From contig CALBKH010000034.1 in NCBI GenBank assembly GCA_937892955.1, positions 1 to 39,104 on the forward strand: 39,104 bases of DNA, read 5' to 3'. The notes under the pieces are model-generated. The model was given only the letters and a program-made list of their open reading frames with translations. It had not been told where the DNA came from and made no database searches. The translations under genes and the position numbers were made by a program. The first letter of the stretch is position 1. Each line of letters starts with the position of its first letter. Positions 17,997-26,549 of the stretch are shown here, piece after piece. The DNA is from an uncultured Alphaproteobacteria bacterium (lineage in GTDB: Bacteria > Pseudomonadota > Alphaproteobacteria > Rhizobiales > Ancalomicrobiaceae).

Positions 17997-18509
17997 ATGA
18001 CCCCTCGTGCTCCGTCCTCGCACCGCCGTTTCGGCCTCGTCGCCCTCGCCGCCTTCGGCGTCTCGCTCGCGCCGGCGCTCGCCCAGCAGTCGGCGCCGAG
18101 TCCTGTCGCGCCCGCCGCGCCCGCGCCCGCGCCCGCGCCGGTGGCGGTTCCGGCGGCCGCTCCGGCGCCGCAGAAACCGGCACTCGACCGCCACGGCATG
18201 CCGGAGAAGATGAGCGGCGAGCAGATCAAGGAGATCTGGTTCGACGGCCGTCCCTTCGTCGCCACCGGACCCGACGGCACCGCGTTCCGTATGGTCTTCA
18301 CTCCCGACGGCAAGGCTTCTCGTCTGGCCATGGCCGGCAAGAAGCCCAAGCCGGTCGTCGGCTTCTGGCGGGTCATCGCCGAAGGCTATTGCTCGCGCTG
18401 GTCGGGGTCCAACCGCGAGAAGTGCTTCAACGTCCGCAAGAGCGAGGACGGAACCCGCACCATCGTCCGCTTCGGCCAACAGATCGCCGGTACCTGGGAA
18501 CGTCCCTGA
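17997..18509 (+). CDS. Small secreted protein of unknown function
   Basis: This 170-aa protein has a Sec signal (about residues 1-30, ending APALAQQ), a long Ala-Pro linker (about 33-60), and a conserved-looking compact domain of about 110 residues. The domain has GEQIKEIWFDGRPFVATGPDGTAFRMVFTPDG followed by GFWRVIAEGYCSRW and KCFNV, so two cysteines about 14 residues apart could form a disulfide in the periplasm. The GAGGAGA site just before the ATG at 17997 supports the start. I do not recognise a characterised family; the pattern of graded WRV and CSRW residues is reminiscent of small periplasmic beta-barrel proteins. It lies 67 bases after the dehydrogenase on the same strand. Confidence 0.8.
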   Translation: MTPRAPSSHRRFGLVALAAFGVSLAPALAQQSAPSPVAPAAPAPAPAPVAVPAAAPAPQKPALDRHGMPEKMSGEQIKEIWFDGRPFVATGPDGTAFRMVFTPDGKASRLAMAGKKPKPVVGFWRVIAEGYCSRWSGSNREKCFNVRKSEDGTRTIVRFGQQIAGTWERP

Positions 18510-18579
18510 CCGTCGAGAGCAGGGGCCGGCACGCCGCCGGATCCGCCTCCCGCCGGCGTCCGCGAGGAGATCGCCGCCC

Positions 18580-19188
18580 GTGCAGTCACCGAAATATCGC
18601 CGGGCCCTGCCGGAAGACCGCCGCGCCGATCTCGTCGAGGCCACGTTGCGTTGCCTCGCCGAGCAGGGGCACGCCGGCGTTTCGGTCCGCCGCATCGCCG
18701 CCGAAGCCGGCGTCTCGGCCGGTCTCGTCAACCACCACTTCGACGGCATCGAAGCGCTGGTGGGCGCAGCCTACGAGAAACTGTCGAAGGATCTCCTGGC
18801 CGAGGTGATGTCGCGGGTCGAACGCGAGAGCGAACCCCGCCGCCGGCTCTCGGCCTATTTCGCCGCGATCTTCTCCGACGCCGTGCTCGACCCGCGGCTG
18901 TTGCGCATCTGGGTGGTGTTCTGGAGCCTCCTGCCGCACGCCGAACCGCTCAAGTCGATCCAGAAACGCATGTGGGCCGACTACCGCGGGTCGATCGAGC
19001 GCGAACTGGCCGCTTGCGCCGCCGCCGACCCTGCTTTCGATCCGAGTCACACCGCCCTCGGCCTCGCCGCCCTGATGGACGGATTGTGGCTGCAGGGATG
19101 CCTCGATCCCGGCAGCTACCGCGCCGCCGACGCCCTCGCCCTGTGCGAGGCCTTCACCGACGACGCGCTGTCGCGGCGCGGCGGTTGA
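18580..19188 (+). CDS. betI: TetR-family regulator, BetI-like
   Basis: This 202-aa repressor has an N-terminal helix-turn-helix (about residues 13-60: LVEATLRCLAEQGHAGVSVRRIAAEAGVSAGLVNHHFDG) and a C-terminal domain with the BetI-type segment WVVFWSLLPHAEPLKSIQKRMWADYRG and AALMDGLWLQGCLDPG. BetI proteins control choline to betaine genes and respond to choline. No betAB operon is attached, but a GMC choline dehydrogenase-like gene lies 3.8 kb downstream at 22964. The start is GTG at 18580, supported by GAGGAG about 12 bases upstream. The stop codon overlaps the arm of a strong hairpin. The family is certain, and the betI name is moderately sure. Confidence 0.85.
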   Translation: MQSPKYRRALPEDRRADLVEATLRCLAEQGHAGVSVRRIAAEAGVSAGLVNHHFDGIEALVGAAYEKLSKDLLAEVMSRVERESEPRRRLSAYFAAIFSDAVLDPRLLRIWVVFWSLLPHAEPLKSIQKRMWADYRGSIERELAACAAADPAFDPSHTALGLAALMDGLWLQGCLDPGSYRAADALALCEAFTDDALSRRGG

Positions 19189-19220
19189 TACCATCGGTCA
19201 TTGGAAATGACCGATGGTAT
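19188..19220. repeat. Perfect hairpin overlapping the betI-like stop codon
   Basis: ATACCATCGGTCATT (19188-19202) and AATGACCGATGGTAT (19206-19220) form a 15-bp perfect stem with a 3-base loop. The left arm starts in the stop codon itself. It is not followed by a T-tract. Confidence 0.8.
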
Positions 19221-19225
19221 TCCTG

Positions 19226-19305
19226 ACGCGAATTTCTCATATCTCTGACGAAAAAGAGAAATTCGCGTGTGTTCGAAGGCCGGGTGCGTCAGCACCTTCG
19301 GCCTT
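19226..19305. repeat. Two further hairpins following the betI-like gene
   Basis: The first has arms ACGCGAATTTCTC (19226-19238) and GAGAAATTCGCGT (19256-19268), a 13-bp perfect stem with a 17-base loop and the GAAATTC core. The second pairs AAGGCCG plus GGTGC (19276-19287) with GCACC and CGGCCTT (19292-19305), with a TT bulge, and is followed by TTGGTATGAG, matching the flank of hairpin 2 after pheA. Confidence 0.7.
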
Positions 19306-19784
19306 TGGTATGAGTCGGATCGCCGGGCCGGCCGTGCGATGCGAGAGGGCGAATTCGGGCGGATCGTCCCGGATCGGGCGCCGCGTACGACCGCTCGAAA
19401 TCCCAGCGAATGTGCCATTTCGGCAGGCGTCGCGCACGCTCGAGCGGCGCTCGAGCGGCGCTCGGCGCCGGCGTGGTCACGAGACGCAAATTGAAATATC
19501 AAATTGCTACGATCGAGGGAAAATTTCTTCGCCTACTATGCCATTGCTGAAAAGGGATTTCTCGGAGTCGCCGATAAGTTCGAAACGGTTGTGTCAGTAT
19601 ATGCGCGGATTCTGTTTTTTGCATTTGCGAACTCTTGTCAGACGAGTCCGGGTAAGGCAGTGTCCGTAGTTGATCATCCGTATGAGGGGCGCATGCGCAT
19701 CCGCGGATGGCGTCATCACTGGGGAGGCGCGGCCGACCGCATCCCGCGAACGAGAAGACGTCCGGAAGGGGCGGCCGTAGCCTG
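19306..19784. other. Long intergenic region with an AT-rich island
   Basis: There is no convincing gene in this 479-base stretch. An 11-base tandem repeat GCTCGAGCGGC occurs twice near 19439-19460. From about 19490 to 19680 the GC content drops to roughly 40-53% by direct count of the 60-base blocks (24, 28 and 32 G+C of 60), against about 70% around it. Several T/A-rich tracts occur, including TTTTTT at 19615-19620. It may be a regulatory zone for the ArsR gene, a small RNA locus or a remnant of foreign DNA. Confidence 0.55.
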
Positions 19785-20093
19785 ATGAACATCGTCGAAC
19801 TCGAAGCCAATGCCGAACGCGCGGCGGCGCTCCTCAAGTCGATGGGTAGCCCCCGCCGCCTCCTCATCCTGTGCCAGCTCGTCGACGGCGAGCGGCCGGT
19901 CGGCGAATTGGAGAAAGCCGTCGGGCTGAGCCAGTCGGCGCTGTCGCAGCACCTCGCCGTGCTGCGCCACAAGGGCTACGTCACCACCCGCCGGGCCGGC
20001 CAGTCGATCTTCTATTCGCTCGCCGGCGACGAGGTGAAGTCGATTCTCGAGACCCTGCACGGGCTCTACTGCGGCGGCTGCGGCGAGGACTGA
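19785..20093 (+). CDS. ArsR-family regulator of the BigR/SqrR persulfide-sensing type
   Basis: This 102-aa winged-helix repressor has the recognition segment GLSQSALSQHLAVLRHKGYVTTRR (about 50-73). Two cysteines are placed as in the sulfide sensors: C30 in RLLILCQL and C96 in LHGLYCGGC. They are 66 residues apart, the same spacing as C41/C107 of SqrR and C42/C108 of BigR, which form an intramolecular polysulfide bridge and release DNA. There is one extra Cys (C99). The usual partners (blh, sqr or similar sulfide oxidation genes) are not nearby. The ATG at 19785 matches the family N-terminus. The 3' end overlaps the convergent LysR gene by 28 bases. A metal sensor is less likely because the usual metal-site Cys in the recognition helix is absent. 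Confidence 0.87.
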   Translation: MNIVELEANAERAAALLKSMGSPRRLLILCQLVDGERPVGELEKAVGLSQSALSQHLAVLRHKGYVTTRRAGQSIFYSLAGDEVKSILETLHGLYCGGCGED

Positions 20094-21010
20094 GCCCCAC
20101 CGGTGCGCCCGTCCACCGAGAAACAGGTGCGATCTTCCGCGATCTCTTCCTGGATGAAGCGCGTCACGGTCCTGACCCGGGCCGTGTCGGCGAGATCGGC
20201 GTGGGTGAAGAGCCAGTAGCTGCGGGTCAGCCGCACCTCCTGCGCCAACACCGGCACCAGACCCGGCCGTTCCGCCGCCATGAACGACGGCAGCACGCAG
20301 ATGCCGTGGCCGCGTTCGGTGATGGTCATCTGCGCCGTCAGCGACGACGACTGGATGCGTGCCTTGAGGCCCGGCAGCACCTCGTCGAGATAGTCGAGAC
20401 CGCGGGTGAAGACGAGATCGTCGACGTAGCCGACGAAGGCGTGGTGCACGAGGTCGCCGCGGCGGCGGATCGGCGCGTGCCGCTCGAGGTAGCTCGGCGC
20501 GGCATAGAGGCCGAGATCGTAGTCGGTCAGCCGGGTGGTGACGAAGCGGCTCTCCTTCGGTGGCGCCAGACCGATCGCCACGTCGCCTTCGCGCTTCGAC
20601 AGCGCCACGATCTGTTGGATGGTGACGAGTTCCAGCCGCAGCTGCGGGTGCTTCTCGGCGAAGCGGCCGATACGCGGCGCGAGGAAGACGTTGCCGAAGC
20701 CCTCGAGGCTGTTGATCCGCACCGTGCCGGTGACCCCGACCTCCGGCCGCCCCAGTTCCGCGGTCGCCGCCGTCGCCTGGGCCTCCATCGCCTCGGCGTG
20801 GGCGAGCAGACGTTCGCCCGAGAGCGTGAGGAAGTAGCCTTGCGGCGCTCGCTCGAACAATTTCGCCGCGATCGCCCGCTCGAGCGCCGCCACCCGGCGG
20901 CTGACCGTCGCGTGGTCGGTGCCGAGCCGCCGCGCCGCGCCGGTCAGCGTCCCTTGCTGCGCCACGGCGAGGAAATAGCGGAGATCGTTCCAGTCGAAGC
21001 GGGTGGTCAA
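20066..21010 (-). CDS. LysR-family regulator divergent from mmsA
   Basis: This 314-aa regulator has the N-terminal winged helix-turn-helix (FDWNDLRYFLAVAQQGTLTGAARRLGTDHATVSRRVAALE, about residues 5-44) and a LysR substrate-binding domain (about 90-295). The start is TTG at 21010, with GGAGG 9 bases upstream; no in-frame ATG or GTG fits the family N-terminus. It is transcribed away from mmsA across 138 bases, the classic LysR arrangement, so it probably controls mmsA and itself. The last 28 bases overlap the 3' end of the ArsR gene on the other strand. Confidence 0.92.
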   Translation of the reverse strand: MTTRFDWNDLRYFLAVAQQGTLTGAARRLGTDHATVSRRVAALERAIAAKLFERAPQGYFLTLSGERLLAHAEAMEAQATAATAELGRPEVGVTGTVRINSLEGFGNVFLAPRIGRFAEKHPQLRLELVTIQQIVALSKREGDVAIGLAPPKESRFVTTRLTDYDLGLYAAPSYLERHAPIRRRGDLVHHAFVGYVDDLVFTRGLDYLDEVLPGLKARIQSSSLTAQMTITERGHGICVLPSFMAAERPGLVPVLAQEVRLTRSYWLFTHADLADTARVRTVTRFIQEEIAEDRTCFSVDGRTGGAQSSPQPPQ

Positions 21011-21148
21011 GGACGGTGGCCTCCGACATCTGTGACGCGTATGAGCATTTCGCCACGGGATATGGGCGACATGATCCGTGGATGTGGCGATTTGTCCATA
21101 CTATTGTCGCCGCCACCTGGAACGAAAAGCCCCTGACGGGAGGATTTC

Positions 21149-22645
21149 ATGCGCGAGTACGGACATTTCATCGGCGGCAAGGCGGTCGCCGGCACTTCGG
21201 GACGCACCGCGCCGATCTGGCAGCCGATGACCGGTGAGCAGATCGCCACCGTGGCTCTCGCCACCACCGCCGAACTGCGCGCCGCGGTCGAGAACGCCAA
21301 GGCCGCGCAGCGCGAATGGGCGGCGGTCAATCCGCAGCGTCGCGCCCGCGTGCTGATGAAGTTCCTCGACATCTGCAACGCCCGCGCCGACGAGATCGCC
21401 GACCGGCTCGCCCGCGAGCACGGCAAGACCATCCTCGACGCCAAGGGTGACCTGCAGCGCGGCCTCGAAGTGATCGAGGTGGCGATCGGCGCCCCGCACA
21501 TGCTCAAGGGCGAATACACCACCGACGCCGGCCCCGGCATCGACCTCTATTCGATGCGCCAGCCGCTCGGCGTCGTCGCCGGCATCTCGCCGTTCAACTT
21601 CCCGGCGATGATCCCGCTGTGGATGTGCGGCCCGGCCATCGCCGCCGGCAACGCCTTCATCATGAAGCCGTCCGAGCGGGATCCCGGCGTGCCGATGATG
21701 ATCGCCGAGATCTGGATGGAAGCGGGTCTGCCGGCCGGCATCTTCAACGTCGTCAACGGCGACAAGGAAGCGGTCGATGCGGTGCTCGACGACCCCGACA
21801 TCAAGGCGGTGAGCTTCGTCGGCTCGACCCCGATCGCCCACTACGTCTATTCGCGCGCCACCGCGAACGGCAAGCGCGCCCAGTGCTTCGGCGGCGCCAA
21901 GAACCACATGGTGGTGATGCCCGACGCCGACATGGACAAGACCGTCGACGCCCTCATCGGCGCCGGCTACGGCTCGGCCGGCGAGCGCTGCATGGCGATC
22001 TCGGTCGCGGTTCCGGTCGGTGCCGGCACCGCCGAGCGCCTGATCGAGAAGCTGATCCCCCGCGTCGAGAGCCTCAAGATCGGCCCCTCGACCGACGCCG
22101 GCGCCGATTTCGGCCCGCTGGTGACCGCCGCCCACCTCGACAAGGTCAAGGGCTACGTCGATCTCGGCGTGAAGGAGGGCGCCAAGCTCCTCGTCGACGG
22201 CCGCGGCTTCAAGATGCAGGGCTACGAGAACGGCTGGTACATGGGCGGCTGTCTCTTCGACCACGTCACCACCGACATGAAGATCTACAAGGAGGAGATC
22301 TTCGGACCGGTGCTGTCGATCGTCCGTGCCCACGACTACGAAGAGGCGCTGGGCATGATCAACGCCCACGAATACGGCAACGGCACCGCCATCTTCACCC
22401 AGGACGGTGACGCGGCGCGCGACTTCGCCGCCCGGGTCGAGGTCGGCATGGTCGGCGTCAACGTGCCGATCCCGGTGCCGCTCTCCTACTTCACCTTCGG
22501 CGGCTGGAAGCGCTCGTCCTTCGGCGACCTCAACCAGCACGGCATGGACGGTTTCCGCTTCTGGACCAAGACCAAGACGGTCACCTCGCGCTGGCCCTCG
22601 GGCATCCGCGCCGGCGCCGACTTCGTCATTCCGACGATGAAGTGA
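21149..22645 (+). CDS. mmsA: CoA-acylating methylmalonate-semialdehyde dehydrogenase
   Basis: The enzyme converts methylmalonate semialdehyde to propionyl-CoA and malonate semialdehyde to acetyl-CoA, using NAD and CoA, in valine, pyrimidine or inositol breakdown. The 498-aa length is typical. The catalytic Cys is C281 in SAGERCMAIS. The usual ALDH general-base Glu region reads GGAKNHMVVMPDAD, with Asn in place of Glu, as expected in MMSDH enzymes. The cofactor motif SFVGSTPIAHYVYS is present. The ATG at 21149 has GGGAGG 7 bases upstream. It is probably regulated by the divergent LysR gene. No valine or inositol pathway genes are attached. Confidence 0.95.
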   Translation: MREYGHFIGGKAVAGTSGRTAPIWQPMTGEQIATVALATTAELRAAVENAKAAQREWAAVNPQRRARVLMKFLDICNARADEIADRLAREHGKTILDAKGDLQRGLEVIEVAIGAPHMLKGEYTTDAGPGIDLYSMRQPLGVVAGISPFNFPAMIPLWMCGPAIAAGNAFIMKPSERDPGVPMMIAEIWMEAGLPAGIFNVVNGDKEAVDAVLDDPDIKAVSFVGSTPIAHYVYSRATANGKRAQCFGGAKNHMVVMPDADMDKTVDALIGAGYGSAGERCMAISVAVPVGAGTAERLIEKLIPRVESLKIGPSTDAGADFGPLVTAAHLDKVKGYVDLGVKEGAKLLVDGRGFKMQGYENGWYMGGCLFDHVTTDMKIYKEEIFGPVLSIVRAHDYEEALGMINAHEYGNGTAIFTQDGDAARDFAARVEVGMVGVNVPIPVPLSYFTFGGWKRSSFGDLNQHGMDGFRFWTKTKTVTSRWPSGIRAGADFVIPTMK

Positions 22646-22700
22646 TCGTGTGAGGGTCGCGCAGGGAGCGAGATCGATCGAGCGCCCGGCTCCCCTCACT

Positions 22701-22857
22701 GCCCCTCCCCGTCGAGGGGGGCGGGGACGCTCGAAACGACCACTGTAGTCGGCTCGAATTCGCTCCCCGACCGCACGTGCCGCGCGTCGAGAGTCCACGG
22801 AACGAGCGTTACGACGGCAGGTGCCACATCGTTCCCTCCCCCCTGGAGGGGGAGGGA
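22701..22857. repeat. C/G-rich palindromic repeats in the mmsA-GMC gap
   Basis: Two C-run/G-run hairpins lie in the 318-base gap. The first is imperfect at 22701-22726 (CCCCTCCCC pairing with the following G-runs). The second is perfect: TCCCTCCCCC (22833-22842) and GGGGGAGGGA (22848-22857) with loop CTGGA, followed by AGGGAGGGGGG. Such CCTCCCCCTGGAGGGGGAGG repeats are common between genes in this order. Open frames across them look spurious. Confidence 0.6.
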
Positions 22858-22963
22858 CAGGGAGGGGGGGCTCCGAGCCGCCGGGCCGGCGGAAACGCGC
22901 CGGCTCTCGCCTCTCCCGCACGCGAAGAGCGCCCACCGAGAAGCACCGCAGGGAGAGGACCGC

Positions 22964-24574
22964 ATGGAGACCTTCGACTACGTCATCGTCGGCGGCGGCT
23001 CCGCCGGTTGCGTCCTCGCCAACAGGCTCTCCGCCGACCCGAAGACCCGGGTCGCGCTGCTCGAGGCCGGCGGCAAGGACGACTGGATCTGGTTCCACAT
23101 CCCCGTCGGCTATCTCTTCGCCATCGGCAATCCGCGCGCCGACTGGTGCTTCGAGACCGAGCCCGATCCCGGCCTCAACGGCCGCAGGCTCAAGTATCCG
23201 CGTGGGCGCGTGCTCGGCGGCTCCTCCGCCATCAACGCCATGCTCTACCTGCGCGGTCAGGCCGCCGACTACGACGGCTGGCGCCAGATGGGGCTCGAAG
23301 GTTGGGGCTGGGACGACGTCTTCCCGGTCTTCAAGTCGCACGAGGACCACTATCTCGGCGCTTCGGCGAACCACGGCGCCGACGGCGAGTGGCGCGTCGA
23401 CAAGGCGCGCATGAGCTGGGAGATCCTCGACGCCTTCGCCGACGCGGCGGCCGAATGCGGCATCCCCAAGGTCGCCGACTTCAACGGCGGCGACAACGAG
23501 GGATCCTCCTATTTCCAGGTCAACCAGAAGAACGGCCGGCGCTGGTCGGCCGCCCGCGGCTTCCTGAAACCCGCCCTCGATCGACCGAACCTCACGGTGA
23601 TCACCGGCGCCCTCGCCGACCGCGTCCTCTTCGAGGGCAAGCGCGCCGTCGGCGTCGCCTATCGCAAGGACGGGGTCGAGAAGCGGGTGGCCGCGCTCGG
23701 TGAGGTGATCCTCGCCGCCGGCGCCGTCGCCTCCCCGGCGATCCTCGAGCGCTCCGGCGTCGGTGGGGCCGAGCGGTTGAAGCGCCTCGGTGTCGAGGTG
23801 GTGGCCGACGTCCCCGGCGTCGGCGAGAGCCTGCAGGACCACCTGCAGCTCCGCACCATCTTCAAGATCTCCGGCACCCGCACCCTCAACACCGACTACC
23901 GCAACTATCTCAAACGTGCCTGGATGGGCGTCGAATACGCCCTCTTCCGCCGCGGCCCGTTGGCGATGGCGCCGTCGCAGTTCGGCGCCTTCACACGCTC
24001 GTCGTCCGACTTCGCCACCCCGAACATCGAGTTCCACATCCAACCGCTGTCGCTCGACAAGTTCGGCGAGCCGATGCACCCCTTCGGGGCCTTCACCGTC
24101 TCGGTGTGCAACCTGCGCCCGACCTCGCGCGGCTCGATCCACGCCCGCTCGACCAACCCGGCCGACGCTCCGGCGATCGCCCCGAACTATCTCTCGACCG
24201 ACGAGGACCGCCGGGTGGCGGTCGATTCGATCCGTCTCGCCCGCCGCATCACCGAGGCCCCGTCGCTCGCTCGCTTCCGCCCCGAGGCCTTCCTGCCGAA
24301 GGCGGAGCTGACCTCCGACCAGGAACTGGTGAAGGCCGCCGGCGACATCGGCACCACCATCTTCCATCCCGTCGGCACCGCGAAGATGGGCCTCGCCTCC
24401 GACCCGCTCGCCGTCACCGACGCGCGCCTCCGGGTTCGGGCGGTCGAGGGGCTCAGGGTGATCGACGCCTCGATCATGCCGGCGATCACCTCCGGCAACA
24501 CCAACTCGCCGACCATCATGATCGCCGAGAAGGGGGCCGGCATGGTGCTCGAGGACGCCCGAGCCTCCGCCTGA
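22964..24574 (+). CDS. GMC-family FAD oxidoreductase (choline dehydrogenase / alcohol dehydrogenase-like)
   Basis: This 536-aa FAD enzyme would oxidise an alcohol (choline, a polyethoxylate or an aliphatic alcohol) to the aldehyde. The ADP-binding motif GGGSAG spans 10-15 in DYVIVGGGSAGCVLANRLS, the GMC signature 1 is YPRGRVLGGSSAINAMLYLRG, and the second signature GAVASPAILERSGVG is present. The active-site pair is H468 (HPVGTAKMG) and N512 (SGNTNSPTIM), 44 residues apart, the same spacing as H466/N510 of choline oxidase. GGGAGAGG precedes the ATG. A BetI-like regulator is 3.8 kb away, but without betB and with intervening unrelated genes a choline role remains only possible. Confidence 0.92.
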   Translation: METFDYVIVGGGSAGCVLANRLSADPKTRVALLEAGGKDDWIWFHIPVGYLFAIGNPRADWCFETEPDPGLNGRRLKYPRGRVLGGSSAINAMLYLRGQAADYDGWRQMGLEGWGWDDVFPVFKSHEDHYLGASANHGADGEWRVDKARMSWEILDAFADAAAECGIPKVADFNGGDNEGSSYFQVNQKNGRRWSAARGFLKPALDRPNLTVITGALADRVLFEGKRAVGVAYRKDGVEKRVAALGEVILAAGAVASPAILERSGVGGAERLKRLGVEVVADVPGVGESLQDHLQLRTIFKISGTRTLNTDYRNYLKRAWMGVEYALFRRGPLAMAPSQFGAFTRSSSDFATPNIEFHIQPLSLDKFGEPMHPFGAFTVSVCNLRPTSRGSIHARSTNPADAPAIAPNYLSTDEDRRVAVDSIRLARRITEAPSLARFRPEAFLPKAELTSDQELVKAAGDIGTTIFHPVGTAKMGLASDPLAVTDARLRVRAVEGLRVIDASIMPAITSGNTNSPTIMIAEKGAGMVLEDARASA

Positions 24575-24754
24575 CGGGCCTTCGGGTGCGGCCCGACGCG
24601 CCGCGCCGCCGCGCGGGTGACCGAATCGGCGAGAAAAGGCCGATGCGACGCCGGGGCACGATTGCCCTCGGCGGCGATCTGCGCCATTGAGGCGAGGAAA
24701 ACGCCGCGCCGTGCGCGGCCGACCGTCGTACCGGAACTCCCGTTCAGGAACTCC

Positions 24755-26518
24755 ATGCCCGAGTCCGTGGCTCGCCCGGCGCCGCCCGCCGAAACCCCAG
24801 CCCTGCTCCGCCGCCTCGTCGCCGACCAGGGCCGCGCCCACTGGAAGGGCTATCTCCTCGCCTTCGTCTTCATGGCGATGATCGCGGCGACCACCTCGCT
24901 CTCCGCCTATCTGATGCGCGACGTCATCAACGAGGTGTTCATCGCCCGCAACCAGAGCGCCATCTGGATGCTGTCGGGGGCGGTGGTGGTGCTCTACACC
25001 GTCAAGGGCTTCGCCACCTACGGCCAGCAGATCACCCTGACCCGCATCGCCAACGCCATCGTCGCCTCGGTCCAGCGCCGCCTCTACGGCCACATGCTGG
25101 CGATGGACGTGCCCTTCTTCGCCGAGCGCCACACCTCCGAATTCGTCGGCCGTCTGTCCTTCGTCGCCACCTCCTCGGCGCAGGTGCTGAACGCCCTCAT
25201 CACCGTCGCCGGCCGCGATTTCCTGTCGCTGCTCGGCCTCGTCACCGTGATGATCGTCCAGGATCCGATGCTGTCGATCGTCGGCGGCATCGTCATGCCG
25301 CTCGCCGTGTGGGGCGTGCAGGGGTTGGTGAAACGCGCCAAGAAGATCATGCGCTCCGAGTTCGCCGGTGGCATGGCGGTGCTCGAGACCATGCAGGAGA
25401 CGGTGCGCGGCATCCGCGTCGTCAAGGCCTTCGGCCTCGAGGACCTGTTCCGCACCCGCATGGAAGGCCAGATCGCCACCGTTCAGGCGGCCGCCGACAA
25501 GCGCGCCCGCGTCGGCGCCCGCTCGGTGCCGTTGATGGAGACCCTCGGCGGCTTCGCCGTCGCCGGCGTCATCCTCTACGGCGGCTGGCGGGTGGTGGCC
25601 TCGGGCGCGACCCCCGGCACCTTCTTCTCCTTCATCACCGCTCTGCTGCTCGCCTACGAGCCGGCCAAGCGGCTCGCCCGCGTCCATGTCGAACTCTCCG
25701 CCAATCTCGTCGGCGTCGGCCTCCTCTACGAGTTCCTCGGCCAGCCGGCGCGCGAGGCCGAGGCGGCCGACATGCCCGAGCTCGCCGTCGCCGGCGGCCG
25801 GGTCGAATTCGCCGACGTGCGCTTCGCCTACCGCGATGGCGAGGACGTGCTGAACGGCCTCTCCCTCGTCGCCGAGGCGGGCCGGACCACCGCGCTGGTC
25901 GGCCCCTCGGGCGGCGGCAAGTCGACGATCTTCGCCCTGCTGCTGCGCTTCTGGGATCCGCGGTCCGGCTCGATCACCGTCGACGGCACCGCGATCGACG
26001 CCGTGTCGCGCCGGTCTCTGCGCCACCGGATCGGCATCGTCAGCCAGGACGTCTTCCTCTTCGCCGGCACCGTGGCCGAAAACATCGCCCTCGGCCGACC
26101 CGGCGCCAGCCGGGCCGAGATCGAGGCGGCGGCCCGTGCCGCGTACGCCCACGACTTCATCGTCGGCTTCCGCGATGGATACGACGCCCCGGTCGGCGAG
26201 AACGGACTGCAGCTCTCCGGCGGCCAGCGCCAGCGTATCGCCATCGCCCGCGCCATTCTGGAAGATGCCCCGATCCTGCTCCTCGACGAGGCGACGGCGG
26301 CCCTCGACACGGAGAGCGAACGGGCGATTCAGGAAGCGCTGGCCGAACTGTCGAAGAACCGGACGACGCTGGTCATCGCCCACCGTCTCCAGACCATCCA
26401 GCGCGCCGACAAGATCTGCGTGATCGAGTCCGGCCGGGTGGTCGAACAGGGCCGCCACGACGATCTGCTCGCCGCCCGCGGTCGTTACGCCCGCCTGCAC
26501 GAGGTCCAGTTCGGTTGA
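24755..26518 (+). CDS. ABC exporter, fused permease and ATPase (MsbA/multidrug type)
   Basis: This 587-aa half-transporter forms a homodimer in the cytoplasmic membrane and would flip lipids or expel hydrophobic compounds. The type IV exporter membrane domain (about 25-325) has six predicted helices, with the coupling segment RRLYGHMLAMDVPFFAERHTSEFVGRLS. The ATPase domain is complete: Walker A GPSGGGKST (383-391), Q-loop IVSQDVFLFAGTV, signature LSGGQ (487-491), Walker B ILLLDEATAALD and switch His in LVIAHRL. The ATG at 24755 has AGGA 5 bases upstream; the frame is open further upstream without support. It lies 31 bases before the GH10 gene. All catalytic residues are intact, in contrast to the second ABC protein at 29626. 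Confidence 0.93.
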   Translation: MPESVARPAPPAETPALLRRLVADQGRAHWKGYLLAFVFMAMIAATTSLSAYLMRDVINEVFIARNQSAIWMLSGAVVVLYTVKGFATYGQQITLTRIANAIVASVQRRLYGHMLAMDVPFFAERHTSEFVGRLSFVATSSAQVLNALITVAGRDFLSLLGLVTVMIVQDPMLSIVGGIVMPLAVWGVQGLVKRAKKIMRSEFAGGMAVLETMQETVRGIRVVKAFGLEDLFRTRMEGQIATVQAAADKRARVGARSVPLMETLGGFAVAGVILYGGWRVVASGATPGTFFSFITALLLAYEPAKRLARVHVELSANLVGVGLLYEFLGQPAREAEAADMPELAVAGGRVEFADVRFAYRDGEDVLNGLSLVAEAGRTTALVGPSGGGKSTIFALLLRFWDPRSGSITVDGTAIDAVSRRSLRHRIGIVSQDVFLFAGTVAENIALGRPGASRAEIEAAARAAYAHDFIVGFRDGYDAPVGENGLQLSGGQRQRIAIARAILEDAPILLLDEATAALDTESERAIQEALAELSKNRTTLVIAHRLQTIQRADKICVIESGRVVEQGRHDDLLAARGRYARLHEVQFG

Positions 26519-26549
26519 CCGGCCGATGTCGCCGTGGAGGACACCGCCG

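Noticed and set aside
19214..19669. A 151-aa plus-strand frame in the AT-rich gap
   Set aside because: It crosses the hairpins, uses codons unlike the neighbours and has no ribosome site or domain.
22696..22965. An 89-aa minus-strand frame upstream of the GMC gene
   Set aside because: It is built from C/G-run palindromic repeats and has no ribosome site or recognisable domain.
18580..24574. A complete choline-to-betaine operon
   Set aside because: Only a BetI-like regulator and a GMC oxidoreductase are present, separated by unrelated genes. There is no betaine aldehyde dehydrogenase or choline transporter; the aldehyde dehydrogenase here is the mmsA type.
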